DNA from: Myxocyprinus asiaticus
Lineage: Eukaryota > Chordata > Actinopteri > Cypriniformes > Catostomidae
Length of the DNA: 64,000 nucleotides
Direction of reading: 5' to 3'
Assembly (NCBI RefSeq): GCF_019703515.2
Contig: NC_059362.1
Coordinates: 46,268,092 to 46,332,091, forward strand
Positions 39,301 to 45,886 of the stretch are shown piece by piece. The position numbers and the translations under genes are program-made. The notes beneath the pieces were generated by a model. It saw only the letters and a list, made by a program, of their open reading frames with translations, made no database searches and had not been told where the DNA came from. Position 1 is the first letter of the stretch. Each line of letters begins with the position of its first letter.

Positions 39301-42300
39301 TTGTTTAAACAGATGTAATTCACGAATCACACAAAAATCCAGCGTTTTCTTCCCGTTGAGCGCTCATCTAATATCTTCATTTGAAGCGCGTATTCTATCA
39401 CCCAGAATCAAAACTTAAGAATCAGTATCAAAAGTTCCTCTCATTCACAAATCATGAAGTAGGCGATCCAGACCATTTAAACTGTCAAGAGATGGATCCG
39501 CACGAGCGTGCAACTTCAAGGCTGCGTCCAAAACCAGGAAAATGCTGCCTCCGGAGGCTGTATGATGAAAATAAGGTGCTTTTCAAACTGTTCAGAGATC
39601 AGTTTCCTTAAGTGTTCAATTCATTCAAAACAGTTATATCAGTTTAGCCATTAACTGATTAAGCAGCAAGGTAGCAAGTTAGCTGCCTATGTTTTCGGAT
39701 GCAGCCCAAGGTAAAAGCGCTTCACGTGTGCTATACGTAAGTGTCTTATTCACTATGCACTGTATATACAATTGGTTTGATTCTGTATTTTTTGAGTAAA
39801 TATGACTGCTAATGTGGACATGCCATCCATGGTTGCTGAACTACTGTCTGTACCGTTATTTCCTTTTTCCTAATATATTAACAATTTCTTCATTTTCATC
39901 AATAAATTACTAAAATGTGATGACTAAACAGAAATCTGAAGAAACTGCTATCTACCATGTAAAATACAATATAATTTTTTTTGTTTTGTGTGAAATTGAA
40001 TAAATATAGTGCTAAATAAGAGTTTATTATTATTATTATTTTTTAGCAATTTTATGTTTGATACTATATTAAATTGTGTGATATATATTGGCATTGTATT
40101 GGTCTATCGGCCACCCTGTTCTCTGGATATCGGTATCGGCCATTAAAAAACCCTTATCGGTCGAACACTAATACAAACATCTCTTTTATGCTCCGATACC
40201 TGCTGCTGTAAGCCATTTTTACTTGTCCGTGAGCTTGCTTGTGTGAATAATCCAATATTACATCTTAGATGTCCAGAACAAAATGTGCCATCCAGAAGAA
40301 AAAGCATGCAAAACAAATCATCAGAAAAATATGATTTCCACTATTGATGATAAAATGTTATAGATCTTCGCAAAGGGGAGGACCTCAGCTGTCTAATTAC
40401 ACTTGTATTGAGCTTCTAGTCCACTCAGAGACCGAGATTTTCAATGAAACAATGAGGGTGGTGCTTGAACTGAAAATTAGACTGAATGTCTATGGACGAG
40501 CACATCTGTGTGGGCTAAAATGTGTTACAGCGCCACCTACATTTCAGATCGGCATATTGTGATGGAATGTGAGAGAAAAAAAACATATTTTCTAGTGCTT
40601 TCTGCCATCTAGTGGAATAAAATGAGACTTTACAAAGTGAGGTAGAGTGAACAGGACCAGAATTACATGTTTACAACAAAAAAAACCTTTATCGTAAGAT
40701 TATAAACGCGTACAATATTTTTTATGAATAATTGGAGTCTTTTAATTTTTATTTGGGGGATTCTCTGAAAAATTGGACAAATTCTTTGCAATTAGTCCAC
40801 AGTATGTGTGAATGGTGAGATTTTAAATAGGAGTGCGAAAAATTGCGGCCAGCAGCCCAAAAAATGCACCAGAGTTGAAGGGGTTAAAACTGCATTACAC
40901 AAACTCCTGAGGAAATCAATGCATTTAATAGGAATTAGGAAGACAGTTTTTTTTTAATACAGTATTGTTTGACCCTACAGTAACAATATGCAAACATAGA
41001 TCAGACATTAGCAAGTGAATCTAGCTGTTAACACTAGTAAATTTGGTGCTTATTTACACAAAACTGACAGATGTGCTGTTTCATAACAGTTGAACGATGG
41101 CTGCTTGTGCCCTTGTGTGTTGTACATAAACAACAATACACACACCATTCAACAGCACTGGCCACTGTAAACACAAGAGACATCAGCAAACCTTTAACAA
41201 GCAGTTTAACAAGCTTACCATGGACTGAAACCAGTTTTAGATGAGTTACAATATATTGGTTTGCTAACAAACCTCTAACCACAAGTATGAGCAACAGTAA
41301 TAGCAAGCAGAGATTTGCCAAATCATCACAAAAATCAGAGACAAGTCTTAACAAGTTTAGTTCCAGTATATAACCAACTTAAAATGTAACCTTTGTCATG
41401 GTCATTACAATTTCCAATGGCTGGGGTCAAACTGTGTGTGTGTGTGTGTGTTGTGCTGACCTCTTACATGCATCTATGTCATGTCTACGACCCCTTTCCT
41501 GCATTTGAGCGGTGTCTTTCTCAACCCGCTGTCTGTTTCACTGAGATAAATAACACACTCGACGTGCTGAACTGGTCACATACTTCCTGTTTTAAGTCTA
41601 TATTGCTGACGAACACATCAGATACTACGTCATCCCAAAAGACAACATGAACTCAACATTTCTAATTAGGCTACACATTTCTGGTCTTACTATAAATAAT
41701 CAGTGCATGTTATTCTAAGGAAATTAATAGTTTGCATTCGTTATCTTCAAACAAAATGTTACAACCTGCTCCACCTCTGAAACAACTTTTCTGTTCTGCT
41801 GACATCATCAAGGCCATGTGGGCGGGTAAAAATAATATTAACCAATAAAATCACAGCCCATTTTTCACAATCCAAACAAACCTTGATGGATAAAATCAAA
41901 TCCTGCCTTACATTATTTCCTGTTTTTTTTTTTTGGGGGGGGGATTTTTCTCCCAATTTGGAATGCCCAATTCCCAATGCGCTGTAAGTCCTCGTGGTCG
42001 CATAGTGATTCGCCTCAGTCCGGGTGGCGGAGGACGAATCCCAGTTGCCTCCGCGTCTGAGACAGTCAACCCGCGCATCTTATCACGTGGCTTGTTGAGC
42101 GTTGCCACGGAGACATAGCGCGTGTGGAGGCTTCACGCCATCCACTGCGGCAACCACGCTCAATTCACCATGCCCCCCACCGAGAACAAACCACATTATA
42201 GCGACCACGAGGAGGTTACCCCATGTGACTCTACCCTCCCTAGCAACCGGGCCAATTTGGTTGCTCAGGAGACCTGGCTGGATTCACTCAGCACGCCCTG

Positions 42301-44446
42301 GGATTCGAACTAGCGAACTCCAGGGGTGGTAGCCAGCGACTTTACCACTGAGCTACCCAGGCCCCTCATTATTTCCCGTTTGATATTTAGACTGCTAAAA
42401 TTGATTACCTGATCGCCCATTTTGGCCTCTCTTGGTTTTTCCAGGCTCCTCCCCTTTTGGATTCTTCTCCTGAAATTGTCCAATAGTAGCGGGCTCGCAG
42501 ATGACTGCCGTTTTGGTCTCTGGATCTGATTGGTTCCGCTCAGCCGCAGCTTTCTCCATTTGGCTCTGTTTCAGCTGCCGTCTCTTCTTGAGCCTGTGAA
42601 CCAGAAAGACAAAAAGCTCTGAATAATCCTTCAAACTCTGCCAGAACAGCAAATAATGAATGCTTTAGTGAATTTAAGGTTAAGATGTAAGATGTAAGAG
42701 TGAATGCCAAGGTCATATTTAATGCCAAAAATCAAAATAAAGAAATATATATTCAGCACAAAGTATGAAGCTACTTTTAGGACCATACTGTAACAACAAC
42801 AACAAAAAAATCATTATTTTACTTATGACTGACTTTTTGTCATTGTGGACATCCCAAAAGGGAGGTTTTTGTTTGATTTAGCTAGCTTCTGGAGACAATT
42901 TTGTGTTGAGTAGTGATAGATACAGATTTCCTGATTCTGTCTGATTCAGATATATTCTATATATTCTTTATTATATATGACCCATCCTCCTCACTGTGCG
43001 TGGAGACAATATAGACACACATCCTCTTCTAGGCCGATTCTTAAGATCTCCAGTTGATTGGAACTTCTTAATTATTGCACTGATGGTGGAAATGGGTATT
43101 TTCAATGCTTTGGCTATTTTCTTATAGCCACTTCCCATTTTGTGAAGCTCAACAACCTTTTGCCGCACATCAGAACTATATTCTTTAGTCTAACCCACTG
43201 TGATTGATGATTTAGGGAATTTGGCTTGTGTGTTACCTCATATTTATACCCCTGTGAAACATGAAGTCATGGCTGAACAATTTCATGTTCCTAGTCACCC
43301 AGGTGCACTAAACAAGGTAAAATATGAATGGGAATATACTTCAGATATATTTTACTCATTACTCAATAATTGTGGCCAACATGTTTTGGAAAAAATATTT
43401 ATTTAATAATGAGATATTTCCCTTGTTTCAATTGTTTGACTTCAATTAAAAGGTTAGGTTTTTGTGATTTTTTTGAATGATAGATCAAAAGAATAAACAA
43501 TGCAGATGTTTTTTTTCCAGAGGCTTCTTTGCTCATTTACCAAGGGTGCCAATATTGTTGGCAACCACTGTAAATGTACATTATATTCCAGTATAATTAG
43601 GTTGCATATTCATTGTAATGGTTCCACCCTTCCAACCAGTGTTTATGCAGTATTTACGGTAAATCCATTAAACGCGATCAAGAAAAATTAATGCGTTTAG
43701 CGTTTTAAATTAATCGCATGCGTTAACTTTGACAGCTCTAAAAGGAATATATTCGGTAAAAGTGTTTCCGTTGTAGTTTATGCGCATTTTAGAAACTTTA
43801 TACTTATGTTGCCGTTTCAATCCAGCATTTTTTATGCGATATTCCAAAATTTGCACAAAAATATGTATATGGAAACCCAGCTTATGGGACATGTTCAACA
43901 ATGTTTGGGATGTATTGCGATATATTGAATTGTGACATGTATCGCGATAACTACCATATCGTGAGGCGGTTGGCAATACTCAGCCCTAGTCAGAAGATTT
44001 GGAATATAGCGCGCAAGTTGGATGGATGACTTTCATGATACGTTTAGGTTGTTTTTTATTCTTTTTAAGGCTTGACAGCCGTCCTGGTATGAAGAAGAAC
44101 TGCGTGAAGATTCTCCAAAAATGAGTTCACATGCGGATGAAAAAATAATGACAAAATCTTCCATTTTTAGATTAACTATTCTTTTAAATGACATTTTAAC
44201 ACCTGCAGCAAAGCCTAAAGTAAAAGATATTCTCAGACAACTGAAAACTAGTCATTAATTCCTCAACATTACCATCACTATTTTCAGCTCTTAAAGACAG
44301 ATACAATACATTTTGTTCACTTGTTCTTTCCCCTCACACTTCCTCTCAAGTGTTTCCTGTGTAAACCTGCAACTAGGACAATTTAATTCAAACGGAGCGC
44401 CCGCTTACCTGGCAAAGTATCCAGGCCTCTTCTCTGTCTTCTCCAT
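11593..44446 (-). CDS. ncoa7: Nuclear receptor coactivator 7 (complete, 15 coding exons)
   Basis: Joined exons give 802 residues. The coding segments are 44409-44446, 42409-42593, 35415-35485, 33197-33304, 30432-30530, 30083-30208, 28273-28457, 24757-25451, 21099-21270, 18873-19020, 18645-18767, 15039-15191, 12581-12676, 11817-11890 and 11593-11728. The product has a basic N-terminus ([13 protein letters not shown]), a LysM-type domain near 94-141, a GRAM-like region near 190-265, an acidic linker (about 300-480), a WLLKR motif near 492, and a C-terminal TLDc domain (about 642-802) ending EVWAFQ. TLDc proteins of the OXR1/NCOA7 family bind the V-ATPase and protect against oxidative stress; mammalian NCOA7 also coactivates oestrogen receptor. 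The N-terminus separates it from OXR1. Human NCOA7 is about 940 residues; the shortfall is in the linker. No frameshift or stop occurs, so the gene looks functional. Confidence 0.96.
11817..11890 (-). CDS. ncoa7: ncoa7 exon: TLDc segment [12 protein letters not shown]
   Basis: This 74-nt exon, bounded by CAG and GTGAG, encodes [19 protein letters not shown] and a QIGGG turn. The intron to the last exon is only 88 bp. Confidence 0.95.
12432..12473. repeat. (CA)n microsatellite in ncoa7 intron 14
   Basis: A pure CA run lies just before the TLDc exon at 12581. The same intron (11891-12580) also contains a short remnant of the CCTAGCAAC minisatellite (about 12045-12105) and a dispersed repeat around 12110-12420 related to sequence near 61.4-61.7 kb. 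Confidence 0.9.
12581..12676 (-). CDS. ncoa7: ncoa7 exon: TLDc segment [12 protein letters not shown]
   Basis: This 96-nt, phase-0 exon encodes [10 protein letters not shown], then [17 protein letters not shown]. The GTGETFLY block is a core TLDc motif. Acceptor CTGCAG, donor GTGTGT. Confidence 0.95.
12878..13924. mobile_element. piggyBac-like non-autonomous element, TTAA-flanked
   Basis: The ends are TTAACCCCTTATACTC and GAGTTTAAGGGGTTAA, giving inverted termini directly against a TTAA at each side, the target duplicated by piggyBac transposases. No transposase is left. An inverted, interrupted copy of the same element occupies 37970-40887, which fixes the boundaries of both. Confidence 0.75.
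14112..14510 (+). mobile_element. tRNA-headed SINE, full length, with 10-bp target duplication
   Basis: The head GGGGCCTGGGTAGCTCAGTG has an A-box (TAGCTCAG) and a B-box (AGTTCGAATCCC) spaced as in a tRNA, followed by a body and the tail GGAATTGGCCATTCCAAATT, then an A-rich end. ATGTCTGAAA flanks both sides (14101-14110 and 14510-14519), showing retrotransposition. This copy belongs to the AGTGGTAAAAGACGCTGG subfamily. Confidence 0.9.
14511..15038. other. ncoa7 intron 13 remainder
   Basis: AT-rich unique-looking sequence. A GGGTGAACTATTCCTT fragment near 14823 is the end of a widespread inverted-repeat element. Nothing else is recognised. Confidence 0.4.
15039..15191 (-). CDS. ncoa7: ncoa7 exon: TLDc core [16 protein letters not shown]
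   Basis: This 153-nt, phase-0 exon encodes [32 protein letters not shown] and [10 protein letters not shown]. The QGYPW...YS...HG(T/F)SL and LLVIKD blocks define the N-terminal half of the TLDc fold. Confidence 0.97.
15280..15445. repeat. Dispersed repeat, copy 1
   Basis: The segment containing CCTCTGAAACAACTTTTCTT and GATAAAATCAAGCCCTGCCTT is repeated at 41755-41910 in the same orientation with moderate divergence. The family is not recognised. Confidence 0.6.
15446..16965. other. ncoa7 intron 12, unclassified sequence with (CT)n at 16415-16454
   Basis: A 141-codon open frame at 15739-16164 shows no domain, no splice support and low-complexity Asn runs, and is probably chance. A pure CT run lies at 16415-16454. 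Inverted GCAGAAATAGTGCAA-like motifs near 16274 and 16680 hint at a decayed DNA element. Confidence 0.4.
16966..17253. mobile_element. 290-bp MITE, TTCACCCAAAAATGAAA ends
   Basis: The left end GTTCACTCAAAAATGAAAAT and the inverted right end GTTCACCCAAAAATGAAATT frame mirrored interiors (CTGTCATCACTTACTCACC against its reverse). This very common fish element type has no coding capacity. Confidence 0.8.
17636..17991 (+). mobile_element. tRNA-headed SINE with 15-bp target duplication
   Basis: The head GGAGGCCTGGGTAGCTCAGC and B-box AAGTTCGAATCC are followed by the SINE body and a GGCATTCCAAATTGGGG tail. GAAAACTGTATTTTG occurs at 17621-17635 and again at 17992-18006, a perfect duplication that marks a fairly recent insertion. 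An internal stretch of about 40 bp found in other copies is missing before the tail. Confidence 0.92.
18118..18400. repeat. Dispersed repeat, copy 1 (partner at 50558-50755)
   Basis: Shares with 50558-50755 the runs CACAGAATGAAACTCATTCT, CTATGCAAACCTTTAGTCA and GTGTAATTAGTTCTTATGTA, in the same orientation. Unclassified mobile element. Confidence 0.65.
18645..18767 (-). CDS. ncoa7: ncoa7 exon: [12 protein letters not shown] to start of TLDc
   Basis: This 123-nt, phase-0 exon encodes [13 protein letters not shown], an acidic patch, [19 protein letters not shown]. In mammals the matching exon (IITVEEAKRRKS) is the first one shared by the long protein and the short interferon-induced form. Confidence 0.95.
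18768..18872 (-). other. 105-bp GC-AG intron of ncoa7
   Basis: The minus-strand exon end GTTGGGAG is followed by GCGAGATAAC, so the donor dinucleotide is GC. The acceptor is TTCTGTAG. Phase-0 joining of SWE to [10 protein letters not shown] matches the family exactly. The only nearby GT (in CAGTTGGGAG) would remove SWE and break the frame. Retention would hit TAA after three codons. Confidence 0.85.
18873..19020 (-). CDS. ncoa7: ncoa7 exon: [14 protein letters not shown]
   Basis: Encodes [30 protein letters not shown] and [15 protein letters not shown], all near-identical to the vertebrate NCOA7 block between the WLLKR region and the TLDc domain. It enters by CAG in phase 2 and leaves by the GC donor. 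Confidence 0.96.
19247..20915. repeat. 1.67-kb GACA/GATA tetranucleotide array in ncoa7 intron 10
   Basis: The plus strand reads (CAGA)n with AAAC, ATAG and CCACATAGG variants. Larger blocks repeat, such as AAAGACAGACAGACAGCCAC every 90-250 bp, so the array has a higher-order pattern. On the minus strand several frames stay open for hundreds of codons (CLSV repeats) because a 4-bp unit without stops reads open in each frame. That is not a gene. It ends about 230 bp from the exon at 19020. Confidence 0.97.
21099..21270 (-). CDS. ncoa7: ncoa7 exon: [20 protein letters not shown]
   Basis: This 172-nt exon encodes [30 protein letters not shown] and [12 protein letters not shown]. The [16 protein letters not shown] and EYWFAV blocks are hallmarks of OXR1/NCOA7. 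Enters in phase 1, leaves in phase 2. Confidence 0.96.
21271..22384. other. ncoa7 intron 9, AT-rich part
   Basis: Very AT-rich sequence without a recognised gene or element. Confidence 0.4.
22549..22755 (+). CDS. Transposon-associated exon-like frame ([14 protein letters not shown])
   Basis: Encodes [15 protein letters not shown], a basic stretch ([15 protein letters not shown]), then [15 protein letters not shown] and [10 protein letters not shown]. The basic stretch followed by RVNI-AF--WR-L---G-K-D-ELA-FLLD resembles a block I recall at the start of many uncharacterised, repeat-associated fish proteins. The frame runs into a strong donor (GACAG then GTAAGC) at 22751, so it looks like a first coding exon whose partner exons are absent. 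Function unknown. Confidence 0.4.
   Translation: MPGKSKGCDVYARSREPSTESRLAKRERDRGRAKTRVNISRAFDSWRDLRSVLGIKPDPELAFFLLDR
23049..23151 (+). mobile_element. SINE head fragment
   Basis: Only the tRNA-like head survives: GGGCCTGGGTAGCTCAGTGG to CCAGCCAGGTCT, with a 9-bp internal duplication (GCTAGTTTGCTAGTT) before the B-box. It stops abruptly at 23151. Confidence 0.85.
23628..24030 (+). mobile_element. 5'-truncated SINE
   Basis: Starts inside the B-box (GCGAGTTTGAATCCAGGGCG) and continues through the full body to the GGCATTCCAAATTGGGAG tail and an A/C-rich end. Separated from the head fragment at 23049 by about 475 bp that includes another fish-repeat tail (GCGACTTGCAAATGAGGAAC), so the two are probably independent insertions. 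Confidence 0.85.
24242..24756. other. ncoa7 intron 9, exon-proximal part
   Basis: No repeat or gene recognised in this stretch. Confidence 0.4.
24757..25451 (-). CDS. ncoa7: ncoa7 large exon: [11 protein letters not shown], acidic linker, [11 protein letters not shown]
   Basis: The 695-nt exon begins [18 protein letters not shown] and LNPFSRYEA, then runs through a Ser/Glu-rich disordered linker to [13 protein letters not shown]. It corresponds to the single large exon of mammalian NCOA7, whose linker is longer. The frame stays open upstream of the acceptor into a run of Met codons from an ATG repeat, and the acceptor (TTTACGGTGACAG) has a poor pyrimidine tract. Confidence 0.94.
25478..25500. 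repeat. (ATC)n microsatellite upstream of ncoa7 exon 9
   Basis: On the minus strand this is (ATG)n, starting about 26 bp before the splice acceptor, where a pyrimidine tract is expected. Confidence 0.9.
26125..26605 (+). mobile_element. LINE 3' fragment (reverse transcriptase C-terminus and tail)
   Basis: An open frame reads [16 protein letters not shown], then [16 protein letters not shown], the HWLPV...W-N-LP--IR pattern of the C-terminus of L2/Rex1-type non-LTR reverse transcriptases. Downstream, TGGATAAAAGCATTTGCCAA is the usual 3' tail of such elements. The remaining 5' part is absent. Confidence 0.75.
26606..27042 (-). mobile_element. tRNA-headed SINE, minus orientation
   Basis: Tail (CCCAATTTCTCATGCCCAAT) at the left, tRNA-like head (ACTCGCTGAGATACCCAGGC) at the right. 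Inserted immediately after the LINE 3' tail. Confidence 0.9.
27518..27811 (+). mobile_element. 5'-truncated SINE, CTACTAAGTAGTGGG variant
   Basis: Begins at GGGTAGAGTCACATGGGG and ends at the GGCATTCCAAATTGGGGAG tail. It shares CCTACTAAGTAGTGGGAATT with the copy at 62460, which marks a third subfamily. Confidence 0.88.
28273..28457 (-). CDS. ncoa7: ncoa7 exon: GRAM-like [20 protein letters not shown]
   Basis: This 185-nt exon encodes [32 protein letters not shown] and MKLKDALPS. It is almost identical to vertebrate NCOA7/OXR1, forming the body of the GRAM-like domain, and is the most conserved exon outside the TLDc region. Confidence 0.97.
28735..29842 (-). mobile_element. Decayed Tc1/mariner transposon
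   Basis: The minus strand contains the transposase stretch [16 protein letters not shown], then [16 protein letters not shown], the part after the HTH in Tc1 transposases. The block [14 protein letters not shown] can be read with breaks near 28880-28920. The right terminus (AAAGTATGTGAACCCTTTGG, reverse complemented) is a Tc1-type inverted end. Multiple frameshifts make it inactive; the left end is unclear. Confidence 0.75.
30083..30208 (-). CDS. ncoa7: ncoa7 exon: [20 protein letters not shown]
   Basis: Encodes [34 protein letters not shown] and YFTDGM. The E(E/D)E-P--VKF-KM-C-YFTDG block matches NCOA7/OXR1 immediately before the GRAM-like exon. Phase 0 at both ends. Confidence 0.95.
30432..30530 (-). 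CDS. ncoa7: ncoa7 exon: end of LysM domain KLFVPD
   Basis: This 99-nt, phase-0 exon begins [11 protein letters not shown] (the last LysM strand, VLFVPD in mammals) and continues into a poorly conserved serine-rich linker. Confidence 0.92.
30822..31233 (+). mobile_element. tRNA-headed SINE, full length
   Basis: Head GGGGGCCTGGGTAGCTCAGC, A-box and B-box (GAGTTTGAATCC), body, tail GGGCATTGCAAATTGGGGAG and 14 As. AAGAAAGCG before and GAGAAAGGGG after resemble an imperfect target duplication. It belongs to the CAAGTATTGACGCTGACT subfamily. Confidence 0.9.
31234..33196. other. ncoa7 intron 5, dispersed-repeat sequence
   Basis: ACGATTAATTG and AATAATTGCGATTA motifs at 31540-31610 and GTCGATTGTCAAAATGATCA near 32273 suggest the two ends of a decayed DNA element. 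CCCCACCCC-rich sequence at 32085-32170 is repeated near 33510-33630. A poly(A) run (32673-32695) and short CATA/TATA tracts (32745-32805) follow. No gene. Confidence 0.45.
33197..33304 (-). CDS. ncoa7: ncoa7 exon: LysM domain core
   Basis: This 108-nt, phase-0 exon encodes [18 protein letters not shown], then [14 protein letters not shown]. The D(T/S)L-SIA-KFN-TP-KL---N-LFSH-V-PGQ pattern is the LysM motif of the OXR1/NCOA7 family. Confidence 0.97.
33398..35352. mobile_element. 1.95-kb DNA element, TAAGCCCC(G/A)TACACACATG ends
   Basis: The left TAAAGCCCCATACACACATG and the inverted right TTAAGCCCCGTACACACATG are matching termini, with GTCGCT-rich subterminal repeats (TCGCTTGATGTCGCTAG against GTCGCTGGAAGTCGCTG). 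It carries a second nested element at 33826-35019 and fills most of ncoa7 intron 4. No transposase is visible. Confidence 0.7.
33826..35019. mobile_element. 1.2-kb nested element, TAGCCCTTTTCCACC ends
   Basis: Perfect termini TAGCCCTTTTCCACC and GGTGGAAAAGGGCTA frame mirrored subterminal GGTTC/CCGG motifs. Only short frames are inside. Confidence 0.75.
35415..35485 (-). CDS. ncoa7: ncoa7 exon: [18 protein letters not shown]
   Basis: This 71-nt exon encodes [19 protein letters not shown] then ATVEYT and leads into the LysM exon. It corresponds to the KTHDKKEKK...GTMEYT segment of mammalian NCOA7. Confidence 0.88.
35486..36269. other. ncoa7 intron 3, proximal part
   Basis: Unclassified AT-rich sequence. 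A SINE/LINE-like tail (ATTTATCCAAAGTAATTTAC) sits at 35513. No gene seen. Confidence 0.4.
36270..36994. mobile_element. hAT-type non-autonomous element with 8-bp target duplication
   Basis: Ends CAGGGGTCTCCAAACTTTTT and, inverted, CAGGGGCATCCAAACTACGG. Flanks GTGTAAAC (36262-36269) and TTGTAAAC (36995-37002) form an 8-bp duplication with one mismatch. A (TAA)n microsatellite (36344-36374) lies inside. No transposase. Confidence 0.82.
37432..37845 (-). mobile_element. Tc1 transposase C-terminal fragment
   Basis: The minus strand reads [19 protein letters not shown], the conserved D-x-NPIE-LW block around the last catalytic acidic residue of Tc1 transposases, followed by [14 protein letters not shown]. 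An upstream portion in another frame covers 37640-37820. Fragmentary and inactive. Confidence 0.85.
38042..38489. mobile_element. Truncated copy of the TTTAAAGAGCACCTATTA MITE
   Basis: Runs in reverse relative to 6638-7176, from AGAGCACCTATTATGG to GTCGTGCACTTTGG. Its far terminus is lost where the palindrome at 38490 begins. Confidence 0.75.
38490..38682. repeat. 84-bp-arm palindrome spanning a transposon junction
   Basis: Arms 38490-38573 and 38599-38682 are reverse complements with about four mismatches and a 25-bp spacer. Each arm contains 32-40 bp of host flank, the 8-bp target duplication ATACAAAC and about 44 bp of transposon end (TAGTGGTCGACC and onward). Confidence 0.9.
38530..40170. 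mobile_element. hAT-like element, TAGTG(G/T)TCGACC ends, 8-bp target duplication
   Basis: Left end TAGTGGTCGACCAATATATC, inverted right end TAGTGTTCGACCGATAAGGG; ATACAAAC flanks both sides (38522-38529 and 40171-40178). Subterminal ATCGGCCGAT motifs occur at both ends. Inside, a segment of about 175 bp is tandemly duplicated (about 39000-39350). A 76-codon frame at 39381 is not a transposase. Confidence 0.8.
40888..41754. other. ncoa7 intron 3, unclassified
   Basis: No element ends recognised. A short (GT)n occurs near 41433. Confidence 0.35.
41755..41910. repeat. Dispersed repeat, copy 2 (partner at 15280-15445)
   Basis: Shares CCTCTGAAACAACTTTTCT, TTAACCA(A/G)TAA and GGATAAAATCAA with copy 1 and has the same orientation. 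Confidence 0.6.
41926..42366 (-). mobile_element. tRNA-headed SINE with 15-bp target duplication
   Basis: Minus orientation: tail at left (CCCAATTTGGAATGCCCAAT), head at right (ACCACTGAGCTACCCAGGCC). CATTATTTCC(T/C)GTTT occurs on both sides (41911-41925 and 42367-42381), with one mismatch. AGTGGTAAAG subfamily. It sits 43 bp from an ncoa7 exon. Confidence 0.92.
42409..42593 (-). CDS. ncoa7: ncoa7 exon: basic N-terminal region LKKRRQLKQ
   Basis: This 185-nt exon encodes [18 protein letters not shown], then a hydrophilic Glu/Lys/Asn-rich stretch. With the first exon it gives [13 protein letters not shown], matching YFARLKKKKQAKQ of mammalian NCOA7 and separating it from OXR1. Confidence 0.93.
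42968..43572 (-). mobile_element. Tc1 fragment: transposase DNA-binding region and terminus
   Basis: The minus strand reads [20 protein letters not shown], then [16 protein letters not shown], the paired-type HTH of Tc1 transposases. At the right, CAGTGGTTGCCAACAATATT (reverse complemented) is the inverted terminus. The catalytic part is missing. Confidence 0.85.
43573..44408. other. ncoa7 intron 2, distal part
   Basis: Repeat-like AT-rich sequence (ATCGCATGCGTTAACTTTGACAG near 43712; ATCGCGATAACTACCATATC near 43940) without a gene. Confidence 0.35.
44409..44446 (-). CDS. ncoa7: ncoa7 first coding exon (start codon)
   Basis: After a CAG acceptor at 44456, nine untranslated bases precede ATG, giving [13 protein letters not shown] across the junction. 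Mammalian NCOA7 also starts with a short acidic/basic leader before YFARLK, which supports this start. At least one upstream noncoding exon is implied by the acceptor. Confidence 0.88.
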
Positions 44447-44709
44447 CTCAGATCCCTGAAATTAACCAACTCTCCAGTCCAGTATTCGGGTTCAGGAAAT
44501 GCTCCCCTTTTCTTGCCTGTACAAGTCAAAAAAGCAAAAGGGAGGTAAACATCATGCCTTAAATATGTTTGGCCTTATCTTTTGCCGGGGGTCAATAGGT
44601 CATGCACAGGGTTGCAGGAATAACATCAGCATCAGCGATTTGAGACATGTTTTTTTTGGGGTGGGTGGGGCAAAGACACTAGAAATTCAATAATGCACAA
44701 CTTTACTGT

Positions 44710-45446
44710 TTAACCCTTGTGCGACCTTTGGGACATTTTTTGTCTTTTTCATTTTTTCGATCATTTTAGCTGTGTTAATGCCCATGGCATAAATTTTGCC
44801 AAAGGTGTGTATTTTTGGGGGAATGTTGATATTTCAACCTAATAATACATCTATAACACACTGTGTACACACAATAGTTACACTCAGGACCTTCAGGACA
44901 AAAATATCCCCATTGAAACCCATTAAAACTGCAATATTTGATGCCAGTGCCATTAAATCATCAAATCATGAATTCTAGTGATATTATGCTTTCATTCCGG
45001 AGCCGTGGCTTCAAAATTTATATTTTTAATATTTTCCACCAGATGGCGCCATTTTTCTCATTTTTAGCCTATGGAGCAAATACAAGCTTTTCCCCTATTC
45101 TCTGTTTGCTGTACTATAGAGCACTGCAGGCCAACTGAATAAATGATGCAGCTAAAATTGTGTGGGTGTGATGGTATGGATGTCAGAGTGTGATTTTTAT
45201 GTGTGTATTGAGAAATTTGTGTGTGTAAAAAACAACAGTGGCATTAAATAAACAAACTGGCATTTAAAGGGTTAAAATCCTAAAAATTAATAAATATTTG
45301 GTAGTTATGATCAGGACTGATGTTGGTTAGTCAGTGAAAGTGGAAAAAAATATTAATATATAATATTTTTATGGCAGTTGTTTTTGATATGGACATTTTT
45401 GTCCTCCAAGCAGCTTTATTTATTTTTATTGGTGCAGGAGGGTTAA
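44710..45446. mobile_element. piggyBac-like non-autonomous element, TTAACCCT ends
   Basis: TTAACCCTTGTGCGACC at left and the inverted TTAACCCTCCTGCACC at right, with TTAA at both borders. Its termini resemble but differ from those of the 12878 family. No transposase. Confidence 0.7.
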
Positions 45447-45847
45447 AGACTCCAGAACATCAAAGCCAGTGTTTGATTTGAGATACACCGTGAGTAGATT
45501 GAGATAAAGCCCCTGATTACCAACTTTAGGTCAATGATAACATAAAAATCAGTCTGATGTGATATGATGGTTTGGTTAGGGAGGCAAAGTGAATTGCTAA
45601 GTGACATTAGCCCTTTTAAAACCAATAAAAAGGGGAGCCCCACGTTTATCACGTCAAAGATGTGGCTTAGCACGTATTTTACGCACATGCATGCAGAATG
45701 ACATCACATTAGATGTCATATACAATGCATATAACTGTAAATCAATACACATAAGACAAAACCACAATATGCATTCATGCATACTACCAACCATTGCAAC
45801 TATTCTACAAAGATTAAAGATACCATACCAATGTATCTGAATCTACA

Positions 45848-45886
45848 TATATACATATATATATATATATGCCACACACAGATATA

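Larger units (their letters stand above)
37970..40887. mobile_element. piggyBac-like element (inverted copy of 12878-13924) split by later insertions
   Basis: Starts TTAACCCCTTAAACTATAGACC and ends GTTGAAGGGGTTAA with TTAA at both borders. The outer pieces (37970-38041 and about 40190-40887) match the reverse complement of 13924-12878, for example TGAGCTTGCTTGTGTGAATA and CCAGAACAAAATGTGCCATCC. The middle is replaced by a MITE copy and a hAT-like element. Confidence 0.75.

Noticed and set aside
39381..39611. 76-codon frame inside the hAT-like element as a transposase remnant
   Set aside because: It shows no hAT transposase motif and is too short to assign.
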